Below, one piece after another: positions 1 through 10,595 of a stretch of 64,000 nucleotides of DNA (the stretch's first letter is position 1; each line of letters opens with the position of its first letter). Origin of the DNA: Thermomucor indicae-seudaticae (taxonomy: Eukaryota; Mucoromycota; Mucoromycetes; Mucorales; Lichtheimiaceae); NCBI GenBank assembly GCA_000787465.1, contig JSYX01000018.1, positions 21,869 through 85,868 of the forward strand. The letters are read 5' to 3'. The notes under the pieces were generated by a model, which was not told where the DNA came from, searched no databases, and saw only the letters and a list, made by a program, of their open reading frames with translations. The position numbers were made by a program, and so were the translations under genes.

Positions 1-1433
1 ATAGCAGTTCGCGGCAATCCAACAAATCATTTTTAAGCTTATGATTAGCAGATGCCAGTTCCTTGATAAGTGCGATTAATGGCTGAGGATGATTGGCTTG
101 CTGCTGCTCCTGTTGCTGTTGTTCTTGTTGCTGCTGCATGTCGTCTCCGTCGTTTAATGACGTTGGCGGCGCAACCATTGAGGAAGTAAGCTGTATAGTA
201 GATATGCATCATGCACAGTCAAGTCGACGGTATTAGAACCGGGTGTGCTCCCCCTCAGTTACCTTCAGAACATCCATCCGCAGCTTTTCATTAGACTCTT
301 TCAGCCATTCCAAATTGACATGTCTGTCACTCGATATCCCATGCTCCTGCTGCTCCGACCTTAATTTTTCGTACTTTGACAGCATAGCCTCTGGTGGCGG
401 AGAAGTGTTATTAACGGCCGATCATTCATTCTTGCCCCGTTCTTACCATAACGTGCTTTAAGCTTTTTATGCTTTGATTCGAGAGTCAACTCTGCCTTGC
501 GTGCAATGGCTAGCTCCTGCTTTGTATCTTCGAGCTAAAAGAAGGTTATGAATGGGTCGTCAACTTTTTCGCTTTCTTTCTCCGCTTGCCTTGGACTTGA
601 GAGTCTCTTCACGGATGTCGGCTTGACGTGCCATGAACTTGAAGACCCGCAGCTTGTCGACTTCCATTGTTTCCTTTTTAAGGTCGTTTGCAAGCTGAAG
701 ACAGCGTGCATTGGCCGCTTCGAGATCGGCGGCTGTCTCTTGCAGTGTCTAAAACGGGCTTAGTAAAAGAAGACCTGCCATCGGGAAAAATCGAGATAGA
801 CACGCACAAACCTTTTGAGTCTTTTGCCACTCCCATGTCGACTTGTTCTTTTGCTCCATCAACTCTTCTTTCGCTGCTTCTGCTTCCTCTAGCAACTGTT
901 CCAGTTGTCGATTCTTTTCGCGCGACTCTTCCAACTAATATAACGGGGGTTTGAAAACCGAGATTCGGCTGTCTATTTTTCCTCTATCTATACCTCCTCT
1001 TCCAATACTTGCTTGACCTGATTGGACTCCACGACAAACGATTCGTGTTTGTGCAACAGACTTTGTCCGATTTCTAATATGCAAGCACTAAGTATCGGTA
1101 GCAAGGTCACGAGGATACATAAAGGGGTGGTGAGAAACCCAATTTACCGGCAGCTAAACGAGCATCCCCTTCAAGCTTTTTGACCGTTTGCGCAATTGAT
1201 TCGTAGCGGTCGCAACCGGGTTCGCCACAACACGGGCAACTGGCGTCGGTAAGCCACGCAGTAGGAGAATCAGACCCCGTACGACTTCGGCTGAGCCAGT
1301 CTTGAAGCGATTCTTCAATAGAAGGCGAGCAAATGCTCATTCCCGGTGATCCGTTTTCCTGCAACAGCGGAGGTAACGTGTTGGCTCTGTTGGCGATCAG
1401 TCGCGCGCGCGATTGCCGTCTATGCAAAGACAT
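1..1433 (-). CDS. Conserved fungal coiled-coil protein (3' part missing)
   Basis: Seven exons can be joined: 1433-1148, 1073-994, 934-812, 748-590, 534-447, 390-263 and 190-1, the last running off the window. The start is the ATG at 1433; an ATG at 1559 in the same frame lies in what looks like a 5' leader. Residues 1-60 are basic and Ser-rich. A Cys-rich patch (CPCCGEPGC) follows at about residue 75. The rest is almost unbroken heptad coiled coil rich in E, K, L and Q, such as LEESREKNRQLEQLLEE, then a Gln-rich linker and more coiled coil. The intron after 590 starts with GC (AAG|GCAAGC) instead of GT; no GT donor nearby keeps the frame. I do not recognise the family with certainty. A scaffold role in septation or polarity would be a guess. 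Gene reality is well supported, function is not. Confidence 0.72.
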
Positions 1434-2793
1434 TTTGCCGCGCGACAAGGTAAAGAAGAAGTAGTAGTAGTAGTAGTAGTGTTGTAAGGCTGTTTCACGG
1501 AGAGTTTTTTCTGAGACCGGGGAAGGGGGGAAGGGGATCTGAAACAGAAAGGATAACAATGAAGTTACTATAGCGACGAGGAAGCGAATAAGGTTGGGAA
1601 AAGGGTAAGGATTATAGAAGCGGGCGGCGGCGGTGGTGGTGCGGCGGCAACGACGACGACGACGACGACAAGGAGAAGGAGAAGCAGCTGCTGCCGTAAA
1701 AAGATGTCATATATACACTCTTTCTCTCACAAATAAGCTTGCTTGAATTAGAGATATATATAAGCTATTTACGGACTAGCACCGCATGACGCTGTGTATA
1801 CAGCAAGAGAGGAAGAGAGAAAAAACGAGAGAGAGAGGGAAGAAAGGGATCCCAAAAAAGGGACATGTGCGAGGCGACCAATCATGGGATGCATGATCTT
1901 TTGCCCCGCAGCAACAAAGACGCGAGTGCTTCAAATGACGCACCGTGCCTCAGGTTACATCCGAAAGCGGGGCGAGAATTAGGACAAAGGAGAAGGCGAC
2001 ACATGTTTCATTTCTCCAAATGACGCGCACAGAGAACGGTTCTGTGTTACACATCCAATCGTTTCTACGTACATCACCTAGATGGTTTACCGCAAAAAAG
2101 AAGCGTCATGTGAAACGATGATGAGAAAAGGCCGTTTTCATATGTCCATTTACGTTACTGCAGCGAGATCTTATTGTCATTGCATCTTTTTTCCAGACCT
2201 GGTCTGTCACTTTCTTATTAATAACGCAAGTTTGGGATAACTGTTTCAAATTGGTCGATGTTTATATCCGATCCCAAGAGTGTTTGTAAAAGACAACAGA
2301 TCTACGTACAGATGGATGCATGGAAAATAAGGTATCTCTTCCTCCGAGATTCCTGCCCGGATACTAGCGTATTCATGCATTTGCTTCTTCATTGTTCTGT
2401 GGGGACTTTAAACACAGTTATACGAATGGCAAGACGCGGTGTCCTTAGCGCGTATGGTTTACGCGCCGTCCGGTTTTACTTGGTTCTATGTGTGAAAAAG
2501 GTCCATTGTCCTCGACCAGTCAAGATATATTGGGCGCCGTTTTATTCTTTATTTTTTCGAGCGCAGGCGGAAAAGATATACATTGAATGTACACGAAGAT
2601 TTGGCAGTCTGGATACAACGAGGGTAAGCTTGATGATGGGGATATATATGCGTGAGAAAGTTAAAGTTAAAGCGCCAGGACTAACAAAGAAGTATATATG
2701 ATCCAAAGAAATATAAAAAAGAAAGGCAAAGAGCGGCACTGCTACTAGATACAAAACGGACAAACAAAAGAATTGGGGAAGAAATGGTACGTA
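1434..2793. other. Intergenic, promoter side of the coiled-coil gene
   Basis: About 1.36 kb between two minus-strand genes. Positions 1623-1670 are low-complexity (GGC/GGT then ACG triplets), followed by AG-rich sequence, probably promoter or 5' leader of the coiled-coil gene. The rest is AT-rich with no convincing coding sequence; the open frames here have no recognisable content. Confidence 0.5.
1623..1670. repeat. GC-rich trinucleotide microsatellite (GGC/GGT then ACG)
   Basis: A run of GGC and GGT triplets passes directly into an (ACG)n tract about 190 bp upstream of the coiled-coil gene's ATG. It is non-coding on either strand in my gene models and may be length-polymorphic. Confidence 0.7.
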
Positions 2794-5700
2794 TTAATTC
2801 ATTAGTAACTCCATCATCGATTCAGCTGGCGACTCGGGTACAGATGGATCCATTGGGAAGTTGGGCGACGGTTCCAGTCCCGCAAACGGAGATTGTTGCA
2901 AAGATAGGTCCTGAGGGCAGGAGGAAAAAGAAGTGTAGGTTTCGGCGGGTAACGGTGATGGATGTGTATCATCAAATGAATAATCACCACCAACAGATGT
3001 GGCAAAGTTCCCTTGTGAAGTAACAGAAATCGTATGTCGACGGTTACTTGCTGTAACACGATTGACATACGCTTGCCGTGGTGTCGAAGTCGTACGACTA
3101 GGGAACTGATTAGATTGCGCCATGGATTGATATTGGAGCTGCTGTTGTTGCTGTGCAGCCGCGGCTGCAGCTTGCACGGTACTGCTTCTCAGCGCTTGCT
3201 TAAAGAGGGGACTCGGATGGCTTGTCATATTCATTGACGACATATTGGCACTGTACACATCAAGATAGTTTGTAGGTGATGGCGGCTGGGAATAGCTCGT
3301 CATGAACGGTCCGGCAGCAGCATGCAGAGACGACGCATGATATCCGAACACAGGCATGGAAAAGCGGTGTGGATTACCGACGCCTCGCATGCGATACCCA
3401 GACTCAATAGCTTTATTCGCTGCACTCATGAAAGCCACATCTTGCAGACCCGGTGCTGTTGCAGTCGGCTGTGGCATGGTTTCATGGCTGCTGGGCGCGT
3501 TGTTGCTTGTGCTAACCACGGCTCCCATGTTCGAGAACGTCCGAGATTTTCTCTTACTGTTGGCGCCACTCGTTCCTGCTGGTGTTGCGCTGGTTCTTCG
3601 AGCTTTACGCGTAAAATCGGTTGCGGATAAAGGGGAGACGGGATTTGAAGGCGTAGAAGACGAAGCGGACGGTTTTATATGATCAAGGTTGACCCATCCA
3701 GGTGTTACAGACTGCGGTTGTTGAAGGGAGTGATGTTCCTGCTGCTGATGCTGTTCAAACGCATATGTTGCTGCTAACTCGGCGGCTGGCGTCCCTTCTA
3801 GGAGCTTATTCATTACGGCTAATGACTTTTCACATGCCTCCCTATGACCTTGAATTCCAGCGAGGCATTTGTGCACCGTGATCGCGGCAGACAGGCAATG
3901 TATTACATGCTGCGCTCCCCGAATCGAATGATATAAACACTCCACACCTCCAGTGTGCAGAAGGGTCTCGGTGATGTGAGTAATCGCCGATGCCGCATCA
4001 GTACAACGCTCCTGGGATGCGCTATTTTCACTGTCTAGTGCACGAGGTCTATGCAAAAGGATAGTGTTCAAGTGAAGCAACAAAAACTGAAATGAGGCCC
4101 TAAAGGAGCCACCGCGACCCGAAGGCTTCATGACACTCATCATATTGGTTCCCATCTCGTCCAACTGCTGCTGCAACATTCGGAAGCCAGCCGCATCATC
4201 CGATCCACGTTGTCTTTCTCTATGAAGACATCTTTGGCGTGCGAAACGTAAGATGTTACCATGAACGTGGACCAGCTTCGCCAACCAATGGAAATGAAGC
4301 ATGATGTCTTGATCTTCCGTTTGGACTTCATCCTCCAGCAGGTCAGGATAGTCCACAGTGCACTTCGATCCTTCAAAGTGCGGCTCGCATCCAAGTTCCG
4401 TACTATATAGCAGGTTTTAAGTTAGCCAGATTCAATATTACTCTTACAACTAGGTCTGGGTACCTCATTAAAACGTCGTATGCGTAAACAGCCCAGAATG
4501 TACGCTTGCGCTGTTCAACTGTGACAGGGTCCATCTGAACTGCTTGCGGCACAGCTTTGTTTAAGCCAAGATCGTTACACATTCGCACAATAAGCTGGAA
4601 GTAGAGTCTTGTGCGCCAGAAGAAACCGGGACGTTGGACAAGCTCCTGGTATTTGACCAGCAATAGTAATGCTTGTATGGTTGAGAGGCGTGGAGTATCC
4701 GTATAGATATCAATGAGGCTAAACGCAGCTTGGTAATAACGCCATCCGGGGAACTGCGCGGTATCGCGTGTACTCTGCCAACGGGACGCTACAGCATACA
4801 TGGCATTCAAAAGCAAAATACATGGCCCATTGCGCAGTTGTCTATGGAATGTCGCTTTGTGAAGTATCGGTAAATAGGGGTGAACATGAGTGAAGTATAA
4901 CTGTATCAGTTCAGTGTTGACTGTGGTTGCAGCAATGACGTGCGGATGCATCTTTGGTTGCGCTGGCTCGGAAAAGTCAGTGATGCCAATGGACGCCAGA
5001 TACGATTTGCCCATGAGCGAATCGCTGTATATAGACGGTATCCGATCCACCCTGCCCAAACAGTCATGCACATAGACGCCTTGACCCGATACACCAACTG
5101 ACAAGCTGTCTGTAGATGGAAAAATATTAGACTGCGTACGAGGTGATGCTATATCAGCTAAAGGACAGTTAATATAGATCTTGTATCGTTCAGTGAACAG
5201 TCTCACCTGGAACAAAATCAGCAAAACATCCCCAGGATTCCATCAAGACATCTTTACTCGTATATTCCGACTTGACATCCATATTTTTGACTATTGACGG
5301 ATCGACCGCATCGACTTGTAATGCATCCAGCGCCTGTTCCAGAGCCCGCAAGCGAGGCTCAAGGGTTTCCACATATTGTTTGGGAGGGCCGCGTTTGGGT
5401 GTTACTTTTACAAAGACACATTCTGTACCAGACTTCTGACAGCGTGCACAAGGTTGAGCACCATCGCAGCGGACCTACAGCACAACGCACAGATAAGCTC
5501 TCAATTTCGGGAAGGCTGAGTTGTCAAAAGAAATCAGTCTCAGTGAAACTTGACGAGTCGTTGAAGAGAGAATAAACAGCGAAATTATATGCAGCACCCC
5601 TTTCCCCCTCATTTTTGATTGCTTGGTTTTTCGTCTAAACAACCTGATAACCCGATTTCGTACCTTTCTTTTGCGGCACTCGTCACAAGCACGACTGACT

Positions 5701-5795
5701 TTATTCCTTTTTAAACCTGCAGTGGTACCTGTTTGCTGTTCCGGAAGAGTGTTTGGCTCGCCTGATTCCGAGATGGCTAGCGATGAGTCGTCCAT
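2794..5795 (-). CDS. Zn2Cys6 fungal-specific transcription factor
   Basis: A nuclear sequence-specific regulator. Four exons: 5795-5664, 5474-5207, 5109-4464 and 4402-2794, giving about 884 aa. The binuclear zinc cluster is split by intron 1: CDECRKRK before it, then VRCDG and CARCQKSGTEC after it, with spacing CX2CX6CX5CX2CX6C. A short Leu-rich coiled-coil linker follows (LRALEQALDAL). The fungal_trans middle homology domain lies at about residues 190-520, with the typical YFTHVHPYLPILHKATF and ...RKRTFWAVYAYD segments. The C-terminal third is low-complexity (Q, S, P, with an AAAAAAQQQQQ tract), typical of activation regions. The ATG at 5795 is used because the longer frame to 5867 begins with TTG. 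The regulated pathway cannot be read from sequence; no metabolic cluster sits next to it. Confidence 0.93.
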
Positions 5796-6779
5796 TCTTG
5801 CATAACGATTCTGTCTCGATGGCTCTGGAATGGAGACAACGGGCCGGGAACCTGTCCGAAAATCCAACGGTCGACGAACGGCGAACAGAAAGAAGAAGGG
5901 AAAGAAAACCGCGTACTCCCAAAAAGCCCTGTGTTCCCTTTGAGAGTCTGAGTCAAATTCTTCTCGCTTTTCCCTTTCTTGCTCTCTGGCTTACGAATAC
6001 CCATCGCCATCGTCATGGTTCGGTTACCCGATGGTTACTTTTACTGGTTTCATTTCACAGCAAATCACCAAGAGTAATTTAGCTTCATGTCGGTAACTTC
6101 GACCCTTAATTCCGGCCGATACGCTTAGTGCAAGTGACGCGATAACCTGGCAGGTATTCAAACGGATGTGGGTAGAGCATTACCTGTTTCTCAAGACTTT
6201 CACATTTTCATAGCTTTTTGATGCCTAAAAGTAAGATGGTTGCGTTTATCTTTGTTGGAGGGTTTCCTTTATCGCTTTAACAAGAGAACGAAACTGGGAA
6301 CGAAATTGCTTGGCGCAATCACGATAGTGTTCTAATGCCTTATCGCAATAAGTCAGGGTTGCGCCTGGTCTCTATGAGCTTTCAGCCTGCAAGTTCATCA
6401 ATGCATACCGAACCGACCTTTCTTAACGCTCGCGCGCGAATCGATACTCAAAAGAAGGCACGATGTTATGATTTGTCTCATTAGCGAATTTAAGGTGGTC
6501 GTACAACTTTAACGCCTTGCGACCAAAGAGTCAAGGCATGCCTGCTTCTTATTTCTTTTCTAGAAAGCATAAATAAGCTTTAAACGAGTTGACGTAATAC
6601 CTTGAACTGTTAACTTTATTTATGATAGCCTATTTCAACACTTCGCTCCTTTAGGGCTTCTGCTGTAGGTTGAAGGTATGTCGTCTAACATAGGTGTGCG
6701 TACTGGCGAGATGAGAAAAAAGCCACGTTCATGCACACCATTGTTGAATATGCGTAAAGCAACTTCCGTGGATGTCGCA
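5796..6779. other. Intergenic, with a possible CX9C-motif exon fragment
   Basis: Promoter side of the Zn2Cys6 gene and left flank of the hexokinase relic. On the minus strand, about 6368-6250 reads as a 39-codon open stretch ending in a TAA. It contains CDKALEHYRDC (a CX9C spacing) followed by AKQFRSQ. No complete gene can be assembled around it. The rest shows nothing I recognise. Confidence 0.35.
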
Positions 6780-7289
6780 GAGAACTGTACGCAGACCTTT
6801 TAAACCGGGGGTATATCTTAGAGGCTTTGCCCGTAACTGCATGCTCCAACTTGTCGACTGTCGACTTCTGTTAACGAGAATTCATTGCCAGAGTTTAACA
6901 AACAGTCGAGCTTTGACACCTCGTATATGGGAAGAATTGTTCGCATAAGCCTGGAGTCATACAGCATATTCTAGAAGACGTGATGGATGTGCCGACTTTT
7001 TGGACGTCACTCTGAGCGCTTGTCTGTCTGTGGCCTTGCAGCTCTTTCGAGTCATTGCGGTGCAGTGGACACTGGCTGCGTGGTAGCTGTCGACTGTTCT
7101 CTTTTCGTGGTGTATCCGGGTTTCGAGAGCAACATGTTGCAGGCATTAAAAGAGCTGCTTGGGGATCAGATCACCAACTTAGTCAAGTTCTGGCTCTCTC
7201 GTCGCGGTGCAGACTTAGGCATCGCCGTCGTGGCTCAGAAAGCAGCTGAAGACGCTCAAACAGGCCTAAAATTTGGTAATTCAGACTGA
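6780..7289 (+). pseudogene. Decayed hexokinase C-terminal half
   Basis: Translation in shifting frames reproduces the hexokinase large-domain order. Pieces in order: VYLRGFARN (cf. the family's GMYLGEI segment), LVDCRLL, LPEFNKQSSFDTSYMGRI at about 6888-6942, then after a frameshift IQHILEDVMDV, then after another shift CRLFGRHSER...GLAALSSHCGAVDTGCVVAVD from 6990. It continues through YPGFESNMLQALKELLGD to the C-terminal adenosine-binding end GADLGIAVVAQKAAEDAQ and a TGA at 7287. At least three frame disruptions are visible, plus in-frame stops at 6972 and 6981, and the glycines of the family's DGSG/GAA-type end motif are damaged. The N-terminal half and ATP-phosphate motifs are not found. 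It is a dead copy; introns could explain one break but not all. A functional hexokinase must lie elsewhere. Confidence 0.85.
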
Positions 7290-9183
7290 ACCAGACATGG
7301 TACATGTCGTTAAACGGAAATTGCAAGGAAGTAAATTTTCTGCTCAGGAATTTTAGGCATAGCTTTTATATAGAATGCTTTCAAAACTGTCTTCAGGGAA
7401 CGTTAGTGTATATGTCGAGCGGAGACTTTTCCATTCATATTGATTATAGACATCTTGAGTATGGAAACAGTAGCTTGATACAATATGAATCATGTTCGGG
7501 ATTGCTTTCTGTCAATGACAACAATAAGCGGTCTTTGGCAGTAAACTATATAAACGACGTACATAATGGGTGGAACCCAATGAGAAAAACTCAAAGAAAG
7601 CAAAATACAGCTTTTGGAGCAATGAAAAGGATGCAGCTATGAATGAAAATCGTATGCAAAAAAGAGAAGTTTTGATGATGGCCCATTTCATCTCAATAAT
7701 GGGCAGCTTCCTCTTTGATGACCGTATTTACCGCACCATGTACTGGTAAATGATATAATCAGTTGCCATGGAATCTTTTGAACCATGGATCGCATACCAT
7801 TGGCCACCGGAAGTGTTGATCGGTCTGATGGGGGTGGTGTGATTGACTGGTACTGCAACAGGTCTAGTGAAGCGTGACATAAGACAAACAGGTAATGAAC
7901 AAGTTAAAGAAATGAAAACGAAAGTTATATAGCTTTGTCTCCTTTATATATTTTTGCATTAGTAAATAAGAGTGTTTTGTGTATCGCAGAGTTTGTACCT
8001 AAGCAAGGAGGACTGGTGTGTGAAGAAAAAAGCCAAAACAGGTTCTAATCCCAGACAGAACTGGGTTCTGGAACTATTGAGTTTTGATGTGGATTGTCAA
8101 AGCGTTGGGGCACAGACGTGAGTTGAACAACAAACATCCCCAAACGATTTCCATCTCTTGTTTGCCTTCGCCTTCTTGTTTCGCTTCTGTTAGTTATTAG
8201 CCAATTCTGACAGGTTTCCCGAAGCGTCTCTATTTTATTTGGGTGCCGAGGTTCACGGGCTACGAAAAAGAGTTTGACAGGGCATTTGCAAGTCTGTGCG
8301 ACATCAAAGTTGCCTCGTACACATGACGGATCCATCGGGTTCTTGATTAATATGACAACGCGCTAGACCATGCAGGTGTCACTCGTGTGGGCTGAAACAG
8401 TTTGTTTGTGTTACCGTTCTTAACTGCCAAAGACATCAAAGCGCAGAATTCTAAGCTATTTGTTCTACAACATAACCCGGGGAAAATCTATAATATAATA
8501 CATGAATGAAATATGAACTCTCTTCGAGGAGTAAGACAATGATCATGGCTATGGAGTAGCATACCGTGCACAGCTACTGAAACAAATAGCACAGATCGTC
8601 GAATAGCTAGAAAGTAGCCCTTGGATTGGCACTCTGAGCATAAAAGCATCAATGTAACGCCCGTTGTCAATATAAACAAAAAGGATGCTAAATGTTACAG
8701 TACAAAAGGCAATTGGTCCATGCCGTTACCCTGAACGCGTAGCTTCTCGGGCCGTAGATTAATTTTTGTTTAGTCTCTTCCTCAGTACCAGAGTTGCTTT
8801 GAACAGTATCAGTTATGTCCACAAACAGACGTTACAGAAAAAATAATCGTGTGATTTCCTCAAAAACTATGCAGACGAGCAAGAAATTTTCGCCGACGTG
8901 CGCTTCACGCATGAGCAATAATGACTTGCTTGAGGACATTGACGGTCCATACAGCCTGCCTCCCCTTCGCTCAGATGCCTGTAAGGCTGCATATAAACTT
9001 TCGTCTAGAGACTTCTTCAATAGCACATTTGGTTTGAATGATTGCAGGATTCATGCGTATAAGAAATGCATTGTCTGTCAAACTGTGAGACCGCAGTTTA
9101 CGAGGTGGGCAAAAAGCCCGACAACAATAAGCGCAACATTTGGATGCTTCCAGGTACAACCCGTTAGTTATTGCCTGCCAGTA
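7290..9183. other. Gene-poor stretch upstream of TIM21
   Basis: About 1.9 kb with no gene I can support. A frame open from 8815 to 9216 on the plus strand runs in frame into the TIM21 start but has no recognisable content. A 50-codon minus ORF at 7880-7728 and a 96-codon minus frame at 8335-8045 are likewise unmatched. The stretch may be further decayed sequence continuous with the hexokinase relic. Confidence 0.4.
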
Positions 9184-10120
9184 ATGTCCGCTGTTTTACG
9201 ATCATTATGGAGGTAACATTTACAACTGTAAACGAGAGCTTGTCTTTTACAGGGGAGCATTAAGCGAAACCGTTCTCGAAAAGACAAACGTCTAGTCGAC
9301 GTGCATTGGCGACGAATGCACGACGGACGCTTGCCACAGGATCTGGGCAACGTCCACCTCGCTCATCCCTCATTTCTCAGCAAACTGCCATAGAATGGAA
9401 GCAACTCAGTAGACCACAGAAAGGTGCGCGCTTGAGAACCTGAGCAAAACGCCCAATTAAATGAAATACGTTATTAGTGGTTGTGGCATCCAAAGTCGGC
9501 GCTCAAGTTGGAGTTATTCTGACAGGCGTCGTCGTGACCTCTGGTCTTCTTTACTTTGTATACTCGGAACTGTTTGGGTCCGATAGCCCGACGGTCATGT
9601 TTTCTAACGCGGTGGATCAAATACGCTCACATCCAGAGGTAAAAAAAAGAAAACGATTTAGCATGGTTCCAAGATATGAGCTTTGACGCGCTGTCCACCC
9701 CAAACAGCTCTCGAAAATACTAGGTTCTCCAATTATGGGTCATGGCGAACCTAGCCATAGCAGAATGAGACGCAACCGCCGTATACAACATCAGATTGTT
9801 AAAGACAGTGACGGAAAAGATCATCTGTTTATGCGTTTCTACGTCGAAGGTCCAAATGAATCTGGCACAGTACAACTGGTAAGTTTATAGGCCCAAAGGC
9901 GGATGCAACAACGGGAATGCTAAACTCGTTTCTTGTACCTTTAGCATATGGTCAAAGTACGTCTTAAGATGTCTGAATTTCTACTGTCTCTTTGCTAACT
10001 GCGTCTTTTCCTCATTATTAGGATGACATTGGTAAATGGCAGTACAAGTATTTCTATGTAGATGTACCTGGTCAAGGTTACCCTTCGCGACGTTTCTTTC
10101 TTGAACAAAGCGAATCGTAA
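9184..10120 (+). CDS. TIM21: Mitochondrial inner-membrane translocase subunit Tim21
   Basis: Tim21 is a TIM23-complex subunit that touches Tom22 in the intermembrane space and couples the translocase to respiratory complexes. Exons: 9184-9212, 9296-9423, 9478-9638, 9708-9878, a 12-nt microexon 9945-9956, and 10022-10120, giving 199 aa. The N-terminus is a textbook presequence (MSAVLRSLWSRRALATNARR, basic, no acid). A single membrane helix follows (VGVILTGVVVTSGLLYFVY), then YSELFGSDSPTVMF and the Tim21 core: LGSPIMGHGEPSHSRMRR, DHLFMRFYVEGPNESG and YFYVDVPGQGYPSRRFF. The ATG at 9184 is preferred because the presequence starts there. The acceptor at 9295 is preferred over 9252 because the earlier one runs into a stop. 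The microexon adds HMVK, which restores the alignment before the C-terminal strand. Confidence 0.93.
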
Positions 10121-10595
10121 TCGAAACAATATCCAAACCAAAAACGCATATCTTCAATCAACTGCGTAATAGCTTGAAAAGACTGCCGGGAACAGCAGCT
10201 GTATGATACGTTGCAAATTACCGCGATTGATAGGGAAAATTTCTTGTACTGATATCGCGTTATGTTAAAGCATGACCTTTATATTGTAAAAGCGCATGTG
10301 AAGAGCGGTTTTTAATATCCGGAAAAGGAGATGCGACGCGAGGAGTCTTCTGTATGTTACATAGAGTCTGATATCTTGAGTTCGTGTTTCACTATACGAT
10401 AAGTAATCCAGCCCGTTGAGATTTTGGCATGTCCAACCAGTCAACCAAGGATAAGTTTCTCAATAATATATTTATGTAAGTTTGTGTTAAAGAAGAATAA
10501 TTAAAAGGAACTACTTTAAAAAGTCATCATGGGGAAAGGAAAAGACTCTTTTTCAAACTTCTACGGTTATACAAGCACCGGTAACATAAGACACC
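10121..10595. other. Convergent 3' intergenic region (TIM21 / septin)
   Basis: 475 bp between two converging genes. It is AT-rich and presumably holds both 3' UTRs and polyadenylation signals; I see no coding content. Confidence 0.5.

Noticed and set aside
7728..7880. 50-codon minus ORF with ATG and stop
   Set aside because: Too short, no match; such length is common by chance.
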